DNA from: Candidatus Cloacimonadota bacterium
Lineage (GTDB): Bacteria; Cloacimonadota; Cloacimonadia; Cloacimonadales; WRIO01
Length of the DNA stretch: 17,470 bases
Direction: 5' to 3'
Assembly: GCA_023230175.1 (NCBI GenBank)
Contig: JALNXV010000027.1
Coordinates: 1 to 17,470, forward strand
The position numbers and the translations under genes are program-made. Below the pieces are notes generated by a model. It was not told where the DNA came from. It was given only the letters and a program-made list of their open reading frames with translations, and made no database searches. Positions 7,301-15,009 of this stretch are shown piece after piece (the first letter of the stretch is position 1; each line of letters starts with the position of its first letter).

Positions 7301-8521
7301 TTATGAACGAATAAGTAATTTTTCTACTTTTGGAGCTCTAATCCTATGAGATTGTTTAAACCCGGAACCAATCAAAGGCCTACAATATAAAATAAAGGAA
7401 TCTGTGATGTTATTACCGGTAGCATTTATATATTCATCCGGCATATGTCTTGTTTTGCCTGCAATTTCATTTAATGGTATAGGTTTATAATCTACAGAAT
7501 AATAACCTGTCCTTTGGATTGAAATAGAGCAATCAATATTATACCAAATTGCATAATGAGCTGCTTTTTCACCGACTTCTCTTGCTTCGTGTTGATCTAC
7601 ATCACTGACGCAAGCCGGAAATGATCTTTGTAAATACCCAAAAGTATCAGATCTTACTCTTGATATCTTTAAATTCTTTCTAATATAATTAGCTAAAAGA
7701 TCGCCAAGAGCACCTGTTCCTGATAGTTGAATATTTCCGTGTTGGTCTTTTTCATTATTATCAGTTAATTTAGTAATTATGGGAACACCATTTTCATCAC
7801 AAATTCCTTCAGAAACAGCTATAACACATCTTCCATATTGGTCATAAACTGCTTTGACATCTTTTAAAAATTTTTCTCGATGAAATGGTCTTTCAGGTAA
7901 ATAAATTAAATGAGGCCCATCATCAGGATATTTTTTTGCGAGGGAAGAAGCTGCTGTTAAAAATCCTGCATGCCTACCCATAACAACGCCTATATAAATA
8001 CCTGGCAAGGCTCTGTTGTCCAAGTTAGCCCCAATAAAGGCTTCTGCAACAAATCTTGCTGCTGAACCATAGCCGGGAGTATGATCATTACGAACAAGGT
8101 CGTTATCAATTGTTTTAGGAATATGTATTGCTCTAAATTCGTAGTTTGCTTCTTGAGCGTATTCATTTATAATTCTGACAGCATCAGAACTATCATTGCC
8201 TCCAATATAAAAGAAATATCTTACATCATGAGCTTTAAGTACATTGAAAACTTCTTTACAATATGCTGCATCAGGTTTATCTCTTGTTGAAAGTAACGCA
8301 CTTGATGGTGTATCAGCTACTCTTTCGAGATTATGTGTAGTTTCTTGCGTTAAGTCTAAAAAATCTTCATTTACAATGCCTCTCATACCGTTAATTGCAC
8401 CATAAACTTTAGTTACTTGGGAAAATTTTCTTGATTCTAATACTACACCGGCGAGAGATTGATTAATTACAGCTGTTGGTCCTCCACCTTGAGCAACAAC
8501 AACTTTTCCTTCCAGTTTCAT
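7301..8521 (-). CDS. pfp: Pyrophosphate-dependent 6-phosphofructokinase (PPi-PFK)
   Basis: Reversibly phosphorylates fructose 6-phosphate to fructose 1,6-bisphosphate with PPi instead of ATP, a glycolysis/gluconeogenesis step common in anaerobes. The 406-residue protein shows GGGPTAVINQ (12-21), IGGNDSSD (106-113), PKTIDND (135-141), MGRHAGF (181-187) and LPERPF (208-213). Lys136 replaces the Gly found in ATP-PFK (PGTIDND), and Asp110 in GGND replaces the Gly of the ATP-PFK GGDGS. Both changes are the known markers of PPi use. Asp139 of TIDND is the catalytic base. I chose the ATG at 8521, behind GGAGG at 8-nt spacing. An ATG five codons upstream overlaps the SD. Only 31 nt separates it from fapA, with no terminator, so they are probably co-transcribed. 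Confidence 0.94.
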   Translation of the reverse strand: MKLEGKVVVAQGGGPTAVINQSLAGVVLESRKFSQVTKVYGAINGMRGIVNEDFLDLTQETTHNLERVADTPSSALLSTRDKPDAAYCKEVFNVLKAHDVRYFFYIGGNDSSDAVRIINEYAQEANYEFRAIHIPKTIDNDLVRNDHTPGYGSAARFVAEAFIGANLDNRALPGIYIGVVMGRHAGFLTAASSLAKKYPDDGPHLIYLPERPFHREKFLKDVKAVYDQYGRCVIAVSEGICDENGVPIITKLTDNNEKDQHGNIQLSGTGALGDLLANYIRKNLKISRVRSDTFGYLQRSFPACVSDVDQHEAREVGEKAAHYAIWYNIDCSISIQRTGYYSVDYKPIPLNEIAGKTRHMPDEYINATGNNITDSFILYCRPLIGSGFKQSHRIRAPKVEKLLIRS

Positions 8522-8552
8522 AATTGAAACCTCCATTATTATTGATATTATA

Positions 8553-10565
8553 TTATAATTTATTAGTTAGGTATGAACCTCTTTCAATCCATCTTGTTTC
8601 TAAGTCAAGATAGTATTTTGAAGGAGGTTGAAGAGTATCTATAATTTTCTTGATTGAATCACATTCCAAAGCGAGAGTTGGGAATACTTTATTAGAAATC
8701 TGAACACTTGCTTCTGCAATAATCTGTTTTTTATTATCTAATTCTTTTTCATAAATCTTAGTCATCATTTGAAGTTGATTATCTAATTTATTTTTTTCTT
8801 GAATAGCTTGTATAACTTCATCTTTAACTGATTTTGCATAATTCTTAATCAAATTAAATATATTAGGTGAACTTATATCATCTTCAAATCTCGCTTTTAG
8901 TTCATCTATTGATTGTTTGATTTTATTGATTGTTTCGTCAAGATTTGCAATTTTATTTAGTATAGAACGGTCATATCCGAAGTTAATATAGGTTTTAATG
9001 CCTGTATCATTACCAACAGTAGGACAAAACAACGCTTTTTTTATTTTAATATTGCAATCAATTATTGCACCTTTTTCATTTAGATTTATACCTGCACCCA
9101 TTACAGTAATAGTATCAAGGCATTCAATGTTTGCTGCGAGTATAAATCTTTGGACAGATAATTTTCCTTTGACAAAGATATTTCCACCTTCAATAAATTT
9201 AACTGACATATTGCCTTGGCAAGTAATATTAGTATTAGCACCGGGAGAACCTCCATTAATGATTAAATCTCCTCCGGCCTCAATCTGACAATTATCTTCA
9301 ATGATACCTTTTATGAAAACATTTTTTTCTGATATGATCTTAAAGCCGGTTTTTACATTACCATTAATATGTACATTAACTTTGGTATTAATATTACCTG
9401 TTGAAAAATCTATATCACCCGATATATTGAGTTGTGGAAAAACTGATATAATATTATTTTTAAATTCTATTAAACCATCTTCCTTGCTATATATTATAAT
9501 TTCTTTATCATTTTCTTCTTTATATGTATTTGGTCCATTTTTTAAGATTAAATCTTTGGGGTTGGCTGCAGGAATAACATTATCATAAATATCATAGCCA
9601 TTTTCTCCCGGTATAGCTAATATTTTTTTTGCTAATGCTTCATTTGCTCCAATTGATGGAAATTGTTTAACCTCACGATAGTCCATTTTATCATTTTCAT
9701 CTTTTTGTTGATGTTTACTAACAATATCAACTAAAAATTCAATTTTTGCATCTTGACCTTTAGAGGGTTGTTTCCCTTCAGCTAAAAGAATTGGCCTTCC
9801 CGGTTCTAAATCTAGATTGAAATTTTTAACTAAGCTTTTCCGATGAATCTTTTGTTTTAATAAAAAAGTTGCAATGTCTTGTTTTTCAATATTATAAAGT
9901 GGTTGTCTCTCCATATTGATAAAATATAGTTGCATTTTGTCTTCTGTTACAAAAAAAGGAGGGACTACGCTAATTGCATTATCTTTGAACATTACAAATC
10001 CACAAGCACCGGCAATAAAAGATTTTTTTGCTTCATCATAGTGAACATTTTCACCTGATTTAAAATCTAGATTTTGAAATCTACCGGCGATTATTGATTC
10101 TCCGGTTATAGATGTACCGTTGATAGCTTCATTAAGTATTTGTAACTTAGCTATAATTTCACCTTTTTTGATAAAATACAATGGTATAGGAATCTTTTTT
10201 GTCATATCAGGAAGTTGCATATTACTGAAAAGATAATTATAAAAAGACCATTTATCAAGAGTATCAATAGAAAATTCTTTATTTGTAAAAGTGATATGAG
10301 AGGAATTCTTTTTTAGAGCAGTTTTCCCTGATGAAACAAAGACATCATTCAAAACTATTCCTTTAGAAATTGCTTCCTTAATATAATAATCTAAAATATT
10401 ATAATTAACTTCAGTCCTTAAATTTAATGTTTCTATCAAAGATTTTAAATAATTTAAAGATATTTCTTCACCATTTTCTAAATAAGGATACAATTTCTGT
10501 ATATGTAAGACAGATTCTTGATTTGAAAATTTAAATTCTATTTTACCAATAATATTTTCTTTCAT
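8553..10565 (-). CDS. fapA: FapA/DUF342 family protein (flagellar assembly protein A-like)
   Basis: A 670-residue cytoplasmic protein of the FapA (DUF342) family. The role is poorly defined; members are described as flagellar assembly/polymerisation or polar-localisation proteins. The N-terminal about 100 residues are a separate alpha/beta region. Residues about 120-375 form the DUF342 N-terminal part, with GENGYDIYDNVIPA (320-333). Residues about 376-530 are a right-handed beta-helix-like stretch of repeated short strands and Gly-Asn turns (ISGDIDFSTG, VHINGNVKTGFKI, VFIKGIIEDNCQIEAGGDLIINGG, NIFVKGKLS). Residues about 535-625 are predicted coiled coil. The ATG at 10565 follows AAGGAG. It is first gene of a likely two-gene unit with pfp. 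No flagellar gene is nearby, so motility should not be assumed. Confidence 0.88.
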   Translation of the reverse strand: MKENIIGKIEFKFSNQESVLHIQKLYPYLENGEEISLNYLKSLIETLNLRTEVNYNILDYYIKEAISKGIVLNDVFVSSGKTALKKNSSHITFTNKEFSIDTLDKWSFYNYLFSNMQLPDMTKKIPIPLYFIKKGEIIAKLQILNEAINGTSITGESIIAGRFQNLDFKSGENVHYDEAKKSFIAGACGFVMFKDNAISVVPPFFVTEDKMQLYFINMERQPLYNIEKQDIATFLLKQKIHRKSLVKNFNLDLEPGRPILLAEGKQPSKGQDAKIEFLVDIVSKHQQKDENDKMDYREVKQFPSIGANEALAKKILAIPGENGYDIYDNVIPAANPKDLILKNGPNTYKEENDKEIIIYSKEDGLIEFKNNIISVFPQLNISGDIDFSTGNINTKVNVHINGNVKTGFKIISEKNVFIKGIIEDNCQIEAGGDLIINGGSPGANTNITCQGNMSVKFIEGGNIFVKGKLSVQRFILAANIECLDTITVMGAGINLNEKGAIIDCNIKIKKALFCPTVGNDTGIKTYINFGYDRSILNKIANLDETINKIKQSIDELKARFEDDISSPNIFNLIKNYAKSVKDEVIQAIQEKNKLDNQLQMMTKIYEKELDNKKQIIAEASVQISNKVFPTLALECDSIKKIIDTLQPPSKYYLDLETRWIERGSYLTNKL

Positions 10566-10583
10566 AAAATGCTCCTTATTAAG

Positions 10584-10611
10584 ATTATATATTTCAATGA
10601 GATTCTGTCAA
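10584..10611 (-). promoter_or_regulatory. Promoter of the fapA-pfp unit
   Basis: On the minus strand TTGACA (10611-10606), a 16-nt spacer and TATAAT (10589-10584): a near-consensus sigma-70 promoter with a leader of about 15 nt. This is the strongest-looking promoter in the window. Confidence 0.8.
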
Positions 10612-10666
10612 GCTTTTTTTCTTTATATAGGTAGAATTTCTATAAAGTACCATAATAATTTTGTAT

Positions 10667-10760
10667 AAAGCTGTTGAATAATCTTGTTGTGCGAGCATTT
10701 TTGCTTACACTTAAAACCATAATCAAGGATGATTGTAGAACTTTTGCATTAATTGGCTAG
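10667..10760. repeat. Degenerate copy of the terminal-inverted-repeat element family
   Basis: The first 43 nt (10667-10709) match the right-end arm (reverse complement) of the 12885-13037 element at about 37 of 43 positions, including CTGTTGAATAAT, TTGTTGTGCGA and TTTGCTTACA. The opposite end (about 10722-10760, containing CAAGGATGAT and ending GGCTAG) is a decayed inverted copy. The interior is only about 12 nt, so the copy is shorter than the 153-bp one. It lies between the rmuC stop and the fapA promoter and may fold in the rmuC transcript tail. Confidence 0.65.
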
Positions 10761-10775
10761 TTTTTTATCTATATT

Positions 10776-12281
10776 CTAAATATCTAAATCGTTTTCATCT
10801 TCAACATCATCAATTATAAGAGACTTTTCTGTTTCAGGAAGAAGTTCTACATTTTGTAAAGCGGATTGAATTTTTCTTGTTCGTGTTCCTACTAATTTAT
10901 CAATTTCATCTCCGGCACTTCTGAGCTTGTTTTGAGCTTTTACAAGAACATCACCGAATTTATTAAATTCAAATTTAACAGTTCCGAGTAATTTCCATAC
11001 TTCGCTGGACCTTTTTTCTATAGCAAGAGTTTTAAATCCCATTTGTAAACTATTGATAAAAGCTCCGAGAGTGGTAGGTCCTGTAATATTAATATGGTAG
11101 TCATTTTGTATTTGATGTACAAGGTTAGTGTTTTGCAAGACTTCAGCATAAAGACCTTCAAAAGGTAAAAACAAAATGGCGAAATCTGTTGTTTCCGGAG
11201 GATTGATATATTTGTCTTTTATATCTTTAGCTGCTGTTTTAATGGCTTGTTCGACACGTTTTCTTGAGGAAGCTATTTTCTCAGGATTAGCATCATCATA
11301 AGCTGTCAGTAAATCTTGATAGGCTGCATCAGGAAATTTTGAGTCTATTGGTAAATAAACTGATGAGTTTTGACTATCTTTACCCGGTAATTTAATAGCA
11401 AATTCTACTCTTTCTTGGGTATTTGCTTTAGTAGCAACATTTGATTCATACTGTTCGGGGCTTAAAATTGATTCCAATATATTTCCGAGTTGAATTTCTC
11501 CAATGACACCTCTTGTTTTCACATTTGATAATACTTTTTTTAAACCACCTACATCATTTGCCAGAGTTTTCATTTCACCAAGACCTTTGTATACGTCTTG
11601 TAAATGCTTACTGACACTATTGAATGATTCGCTAAGTTTTTTATCGAGGGCTTCTTGTAGTTTTTGGTCAACAGTTATTCTCATCTCGTCTAGTTTTTTT
11701 GAATTCTCTACTTGAATAGTATGTAGTTTTTCATCAACAGTTTTACGAATAGATTCCATTTTATTTTCTATTGAAGTTTTTATTTCTTCATATTTTTTAA
11801 GATATAGTTCTGAATTATATTGTTGAGTTTTTGCAAATTCATTGAGATTATTATTTAGTTTATGATTTAAGTCTTCAAAAGATTTAGTTAAATCAATGTT
11901 ATTTTTATCAAGTTTTTTTTCAGTTTCTAATCTAATCTCAGTTTGGGCTTTAAGGATGTCTTGTGAAACAGTCTTTAATGTCTCGGAAAAAGTAGAAAGT
12001 TTATCTTCTGTTGTCTTTCGAAATTGTTCATTTGATGAGTTTAATTCTGTGCGATTTTCTTTTAGATTTTGATTAATTTCATTTTTAAAATTCGATAAGT
12101 TATTATTGTTTTCCATTCGATTATTAAGGTTATCTTCTTTAAATATTTTTTCAAATCTTTCAAAATTATTGTTAATAAGGTCCTTAATTATATCGTCTTT
12201 AGTAGTAGATTTCTTTTTAAAAAGTAAAAGTAAGATGATTAAGATAATACCTATAAGTATTACTATAGTCAGATAATCCAT
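10776..12281 (-). CDS. rmuC: DNA recombination protein RmuC
   Basis: RmuC is a membrane-anchored, predicted PD-(D/E)XK nuclease-fold protein that limits DNA inversion/recombination in E. coli; the biochemical activity is not well defined. The 501-residue protein has an N-terminal membrane helix (about 4-21) followed by KKK, so the bulk is cytoplasmic. A long Asn/Lys/Glu-rich coiled coil occupies about 30-235. The conserved RmuC domain follows: TRGVIGEIQLGNILE (256-270), VEFAIKLPG (292-300), YLPIDSKFP (309-317, the D-x-K of the nuclease-like core), FAILFLPFEGLYAEVL and ITGPTTLGAFINSLQMGF. The ATG at 12281 is preceded by AAGGAG. It lies 25 nt downstream of moaB and is probably co-transcribed with it. 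Confidence 0.94.
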   Translation of the reverse strand: MDYLTIVILIGIILIILLLLFKKKSTTKDDIIKDLINNNFERFEKIFKEDNLNNRMENNNNLSNFKNEINQNLKENRTELNSSNEQFRKTTEDKLSTFSETLKTVSQDILKAQTEIRLETEKKLDKNNIDLTKSFEDLNHKLNNNLNEFAKTQQYNSELYLKKYEEIKTSIENKMESIRKTVDEKLHTIQVENSKKLDEMRITVDQKLQEALDKKLSESFNSVSKHLQDVYKGLGEMKTLANDVGGLKKVLSNVKTRGVIGEIQLGNILESILSPEQYESNVATKANTQERVEFAIKLPGKDSQNSSVYLPIDSKFPDAAYQDLLTAYDDANPEKIASSRKRVEQAIKTAAKDIKDKYINPPETTDFAILFLPFEGLYAEVLQNTNLVHQIQNDYHINITGPTTLGAFINSLQMGFKTLAIEKRSSEVWKLLGTVKFEFNKFGDVLVKAQNKLRSAGDEIDKLVGTRTRKIQSALQNVELLPETEKSLIIDDVEDENDLDI

Positions 12282-12295
12282 TTTGTCTCCTTATT

Positions 12296-12311
12296 TATAG
12301 AAAAATCTATA
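12296..12311. repeat. 16-nt hairpin motif TATAGA-AAAA-TCTATA, copy 1
   Basis: A 6-bp stem with an AAAA loop at the moaB-rmuC junction, overlapping the moaB TAG stop. An identical 16-mer occurs at 16083-16098. It is weak and AT-rich; it may be chance, or a processing or translational-coupling hairpin just before the rmuC SD. Confidence 0.35.
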
Positions 12312-12774
12312 TCTTATGGCCGTTTAAAAGCTGTTTAGTCGGCTTTAAAATTGGTAAGAGTATCCTTGTAGCAAGTTTTACTCCTTTATGGCTTGCCGGT
12401 ACATTGATAATAATGGTATTGCCTTTTATACCTGCATAATTTCTTGACAACATTGCGATTGGGTTTTCTTTATAAGCTTCAAATCTTAATATTTCTGAAA
12501 TCCCCGGTAAATCTTTATCACAAAAATTTTGTGTAACTTGCGGAGCAATATCTTTTGCAGTTAACCCTGTACATCCTATAGTAATTATGTAATCTGAAAA
12601 AGTGTGATGTTCAAATACGTTTAATAATGCTTGAGCATTAGACCCAATGACAACTTTTTCAATGTCTAAATCATTAAATTGTTGTTTGAATAAAGTTATC
12701 ATTTCTACCCCAAGAGTATCCTCAATTAAACCCTGAGAAACCTTATCTGAAACTATAATAATAGATATCTTCAT
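12307..12774 (-). CDS. moaB: MoaB/Mog-type molybdopterin-binding protein (molybdenum cofactor biosynthesis)
   Basis: MoaB/Mog proteins bind molybdopterin and (Mog, and MoaB in many organisms) adenylylate it before metal insertion. The 155-residue length is typical. Motifs: ISIIIVSDKVSQG (3-15), ITIGCTGLTAKDIAPQ (65-80, matching the family TxGGTGxxxRDxTPE loop with Asp75 conserved), LPGISEILR (89-97) and AMLSRNYAGIKGNTIIINVPAS (107-128). The usual GGTG is GCTG here, with Cys68 in place of Gly, a small oddity in the pterin-binding loop. No other moa/moe/mob gene or molybdoenzyme is in the window. The ATG at 12774 follows GAGGAG. It is first gene of a probable moaB-rmuC unit. A CinA-N/MoeA-type fold-only relative is possible but the length favours MoaB. 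Confidence 0.9.
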   Translation of the reverse strand: MKISIIIVSDKVSQGLIEDTLGVEMITLFKQQFNDLDIEKVVIGSNAQALLNVFEHHTFSDYIITIGCTGLTAKDIAPQVTQNFCDKDLPGISEILRFEAYKENPIAMLSRNYAGIKGNTIIINVPASHKGVKLATRILLPILKPTKQLLNGHKI

Positions 12775-12800
12775 AATAACTCCTCTATATTTTTTATTTT

Positions 12801-12829
12801 ATGATAAATAGTAAATCTAATCCTGTCAA
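12801..12829 (-). promoter_or_regulatory. Promoter of moaB-rmuC
   Basis: On the minus strand TTGACA (12829-12824), a 17-nt spacer and TATCAT (12806-12801), with the SD GAGGAG and the ATG about 25 nt further on. Confidence 0.7.
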
Positions 12830-12884
12830 GTAAAATATTGACTTACGCATTATTGTTTTATGTTTTAAAGAAAAATACTTATAT

Positions 12885-13037
12885 AAAGGCTGTTGAATAA
12901 CTAAGTTTTGCGACCGTCTTTGCTTGCATCAAAAATTCTTTAAACACAAGAACCTTAATCAAATTGATATCGTTATATTTAAGATGTTTACAGTGCAAGC
13001 AAGGATGATCGCACAACAATATTATTCAATAGCTTTT
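12885..13037. repeat. 153-bp MITE-like element with 44-nt imperfect terminal inverted repeats
   Basis: The left arm (12885-12928) and the reverse complement of the right arm (12994-13037) agree at about 34 of 44 positions. The shared core reads roughly GCT(A/G)TTGAATAA ... TGCGA(T/C)C(A/G)TC ... TTGCTTGCA. The 65-bp interior has no ORF. Related arms at 10667 and 17427 make this a dispersed family. It is too small to encode a transposase, so it would be mobilised in trans, or it may be a REP/BIME-like palindromic unit. It sits just upstream of the serA promoter. I see no convincing target-site duplication. Confidence 0.8.
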
Positions 13038-13114
13038 TATTGATTATCAAAGTTCGAAGTTGTTTCGTGCTTGAAAATAAAAATTTGTAATAAGAGAAAA
13101 GAAAAAGATATTTA

Positions 13115-13143
13115 TTGACAAAAAATCATATATGTTTTAAAAG
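13115..13143 (+). promoter_or_regulatory. Probable promoter of serA
   Basis: A perfect TTGACA (13115-13120) with a 17-nt spacer to a weak -10, TAAAAG (13138-13143). The SD AAGGAG and the ATG at 13175 follow after about 30 nt. Confidence 0.5.
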
Positions 13144-13174
13144 AGATTTATTAAAAAATTTTAAGGAGTAAGAT

Positions 13175-14101
13175 ATGTCAAAAAGAGTTTTACTTGCAAC
13201 AGAAAAACCTTTTGCAGCACCTGCAGTGAAAGGAATTGAAGAGATATTTTCAAAAGCAGGCTATGAACTAATTAAGCTTGAAAGCTATCAAGAAAAGGCT
13301 GATTTATTAAAAGCTGTTGAAAATGTAGATGCTATGATTATTCGTTCTGACAAAGCTGATAAAGAGGTCATTGAAGCTACTAAAAACTTAAAGATAGTTG
13401 TTCGTGCAGGTGCCGGATATGACAATATTGACTTAGAAACAGCTACTGCTAAAAATGTAGTTGCTATGAATACACCCGGACAGAATTCTAACGCTGTAGC
13501 TGAACTTGTAATCGGTATGATGATTTATCTTGCAAGAGGTAAATATAACGGTAAATCCGGTAGTGAATTAAGAGGCAAAAAAATTGGTATTCATGCTTAT
13601 GGAAACGTTGGTCGTTTTGTGGCTAATATTGCTAAAGGCTTTGGTATGGAAGTATATGCTTATGACCCATTTGTAGCTAAAGCAAAAATGGAAGCTGAAG
13701 GGATCAAAGTTGTTGATAAGATGGAAGACTTATACAAAAAATGTGAATATGTTTCTTTACATCTCCCTAAAACAAAAGAGACGGTTAATTCAATTAATTA
13801 TGATTTACTTTCATTAATGCCAAAAGGTGCTACTTTAATTAACACAGCAAGAAAAGAAGTAGTTTGTGAGAAATCTATTGTTAAAATTATGACTGAACGT
13901 AAAGACTTCCGTTATGCTACAGATATTGCTCCGGACAATAATGATGAAATGATGGATAAATTTGCTGACAGATATTTTGCTACTCCTAAAAAAATGGGTG
14001 CTCAAACTGAAGAAGCAAACGTTAATGCAGGTCTTGCATCAGCAAATCAAATTGTTAATTTCTTTGAAAAAGGTGATATTACATTTAAAGTTAATAAATA
14101 A
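13175..14101 (+). CDS. serA: D-3-phosphoglycerate dehydrogenase, short Bacteroides-like type
   Basis: Oxidises 3-phosphoglycerate to 3-phosphohydroxypyruvate with NAD+, the first step of serine synthesis. At 308 residues it has only the two-domain dehydrogenase core and lacks the C-terminal ACT/regulatory domains of long SerA. Visible: RAGAGYDNIDLETA (77-90), MNTPGQNSNAVAEL (98-111), a dinucleotide site GIHAYGNVGR (138-147; the first Gly of GxGxxG is Ala141), and INTARKEVV with the expected substrate/catalytic Arg226. The usual catalytic His motif (TPHxGxxT) is TPKKMGAQT (270-278), without His. From memory the Bacteroides enzyme has the same TPKKMGAQT and the same C-terminal FxVNK, so this is a subfamily trait rather than a defect. 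The SD is AAGGAG. serC is not in the window. A strong terminator follows. Confidence 0.87.
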   Translation: MSKRVLLATEKPFAAPAVKGIEEIFSKAGYELIKLESYQEKADLLKAVENVDAMIIRSDKADKEVIEATKNLKIVVRAGAGYDNIDLETATAKNVVAMNTPGQNSNAVAELVIGMMIYLARGKYNGKSGSELRGKKIGIHAYGNVGRFVANIAKGFGMEVYAYDPFVAKAKMEAEGIKVVDKMEDLYKKCEYVSLHLPKTKETVNSINYDLLSLMPKGATLINTARKEVVCEKSIVKIMTERKDFRYATDIAPDNNDEMMDKFADRYFATPKKMGAQTEEANVNAGLASANQIVNFFEKGDITFKVNK

Positions 14102-14116
14102 AAATATACGATTTTT

Positions 14117-14150
14117 AAAGAGCCATAGTTTCTATGGCTCTTTATTTTTA
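14117..14150 (+). terminator. Rho-independent terminator after serA
   Basis: A perfect 12-bp stem, AAAGAGCCATAG (14117-14128) with CTATGGCTCTTT (14132-14143), TTT loop, followed by ATTTTTA. It begins 16 nt after the serA stop. Confidence 0.9.
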
Positions 14151-14181
14151 TAATTAGTTATGACGAAGTAGGAGGGAAATT

Positions 14182-14955
14182 ATGGACAGACCAAAAGTTA
14201 TATTATACGTTGGTGCATCAATTGATGGCAGAATTACATTTGGACCTGACACTACAATGTTTGATTCTTTTAATAATCCTGAACTTAATCAAATGCTTTG
14301 TTCTCCCGAAGAATGGAAGAATTTTTCAAAAGCAATTATAGATATTTATAAACCTGATATGTTTATAGAAGGAAGCAATATGGTGGTTTCTGAAAAAGAA
14401 GAACTAAAAGAACTTCCCGGATATAACGGTGATATCAAAGATTTATTTAAAGATTTTTTACCTGATAATATTGTCTATCGTACAGGTAGAAAAACTTGGA
14501 CTTCAATTGTTGATGGACGAGGTAGATTTAGAAACGGTTATACTGCTGATACAGACGATTCTGAAACCTATATGATTCACTTAACAACAGAAACAGTTCC
14601 TCCTGAGTATTTAGCTTTTTTACGTTCTAAAAACATCCCATATCTTGTTGAAGGACAAAATAGAGTTGACCTACCTAAGATGTTTCAGAAGATAAAATCA
14701 AAACTTAAGGTAAATACTATTGTCACGAGTTCCGGTGGTCGTTTGAGCGGTGCTTTAATTAGAAGTTCTTTACTTGATGAAGTCAATATACTTTTTAGTC
14801 CAATCGTCATTGGGGGTTTTAAAACGCCTACACTTTTTTCCTCTCCCGAAATTAATTGGCCAATAATAAAGCCAAATAAACTTTATCTTCTTGATAATAA
14901 AGTAATGGATAATGGCAAAATTTGGTTGAGATATAAAGTTAATTATGATGCTTAG
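14182..14955 (+). CDS. RibD C-terminal-domain / dihydrofolate-reductase-like NAD(P)H reductase
   Basis: A 257-residue single-domain protein of the RibD_C/DHFR-like fold. In riboflavin synthesis this domain reduces the ribosyl side chain of a pyrimidine intermediate using NADPH. Diagnostic pieces: KVILYVGASIDGRITFG (5-21, the family S(L/V)DG(R/K)I block) and VTSSGGRLSGALIRSSLLDEVNILFSPIVIGG (181-212, matching the EGGxxLxGxLLxxxLVDE...xPxLxGG block). The RibD deaminase domain and its zinc motif are absent. Standalone homologues are often of unknown substrate, so a riboflavin role is not certain. The SD is a perfect AGGAGG. It follows serA across a terminator, and I see no clear promoter in the 30-nt gap, so it may depend on read-through or a promoter hidden near 14150. 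Confidence 0.82.
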   Translation: MDRPKVILYVGASIDGRITFGPDTTMFDSFNNPELNQMLCSPEEWKNFSKAIIDIYKPDMFIEGSNMVVSEKEELKELPGYNGDIKDLFKDFLPDNIVYRTGRKTWTSIVDGRGRFRNGYTADTDDSETYMIHLTTETVPPEYLAFLRSKNIPYLVEGQNRVDLPKMFQKIKSKLKVNTIVTSSGGRLSGALIRSSLLDEVNILFSPIVIGGFKTPTLFSSPEINWPIIKPNKLYLLDNKVMDNGKIWLRYKVNYDA

Positions 14956-15009
14956 TAAAAAGCGACATCTCATTTTTAGCGTTAGTAAAAATTTTTATGA
15001 TAAAAATTC

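Larger units (their letters stand above)
12775..13174. other. 400-nt intergenic region between divergent moaB and serA
   Basis: No gene is seen. It holds the moaB promoter (12801-12829), a possible forward TTGACT (12838-12843) with TATGTT 15 nt on, the 153-bp inverted-repeat element (12885-13037), and the serA promoter (13115-13143). The TATGTTTTAAA-like string occurs twice (12859 and 13131), each after a TTGAC box. Confidence 0.7.

Noticed and set aside
8521..8536. The longer pfp start five codons upstream
   Set aside because: That ATG overlaps the GGAGG that serves the inner ATG, and the family N-terminus begins at the inner Met.
8998..9588. Two plus-strand open frames of 96 and 95 codons inside fapA
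   Set aside because: They are opposite-strand shadows of the fapA coding frame; no SD or protein-like composition.
12838..12864. A second forward promoter ahead of the 153-bp element
   Set aside because: TTGACT with TATGTT at 15 nt is weak and would transcribe mainly the element; kept only as a note in the intergenic entry.
13962..14153. Plus-strand 63-codon frame overlapping the end of serA
   Set aside because: A frame-shifted shadow rich in Leu/Lys that runs through the serA terminator hairpin.
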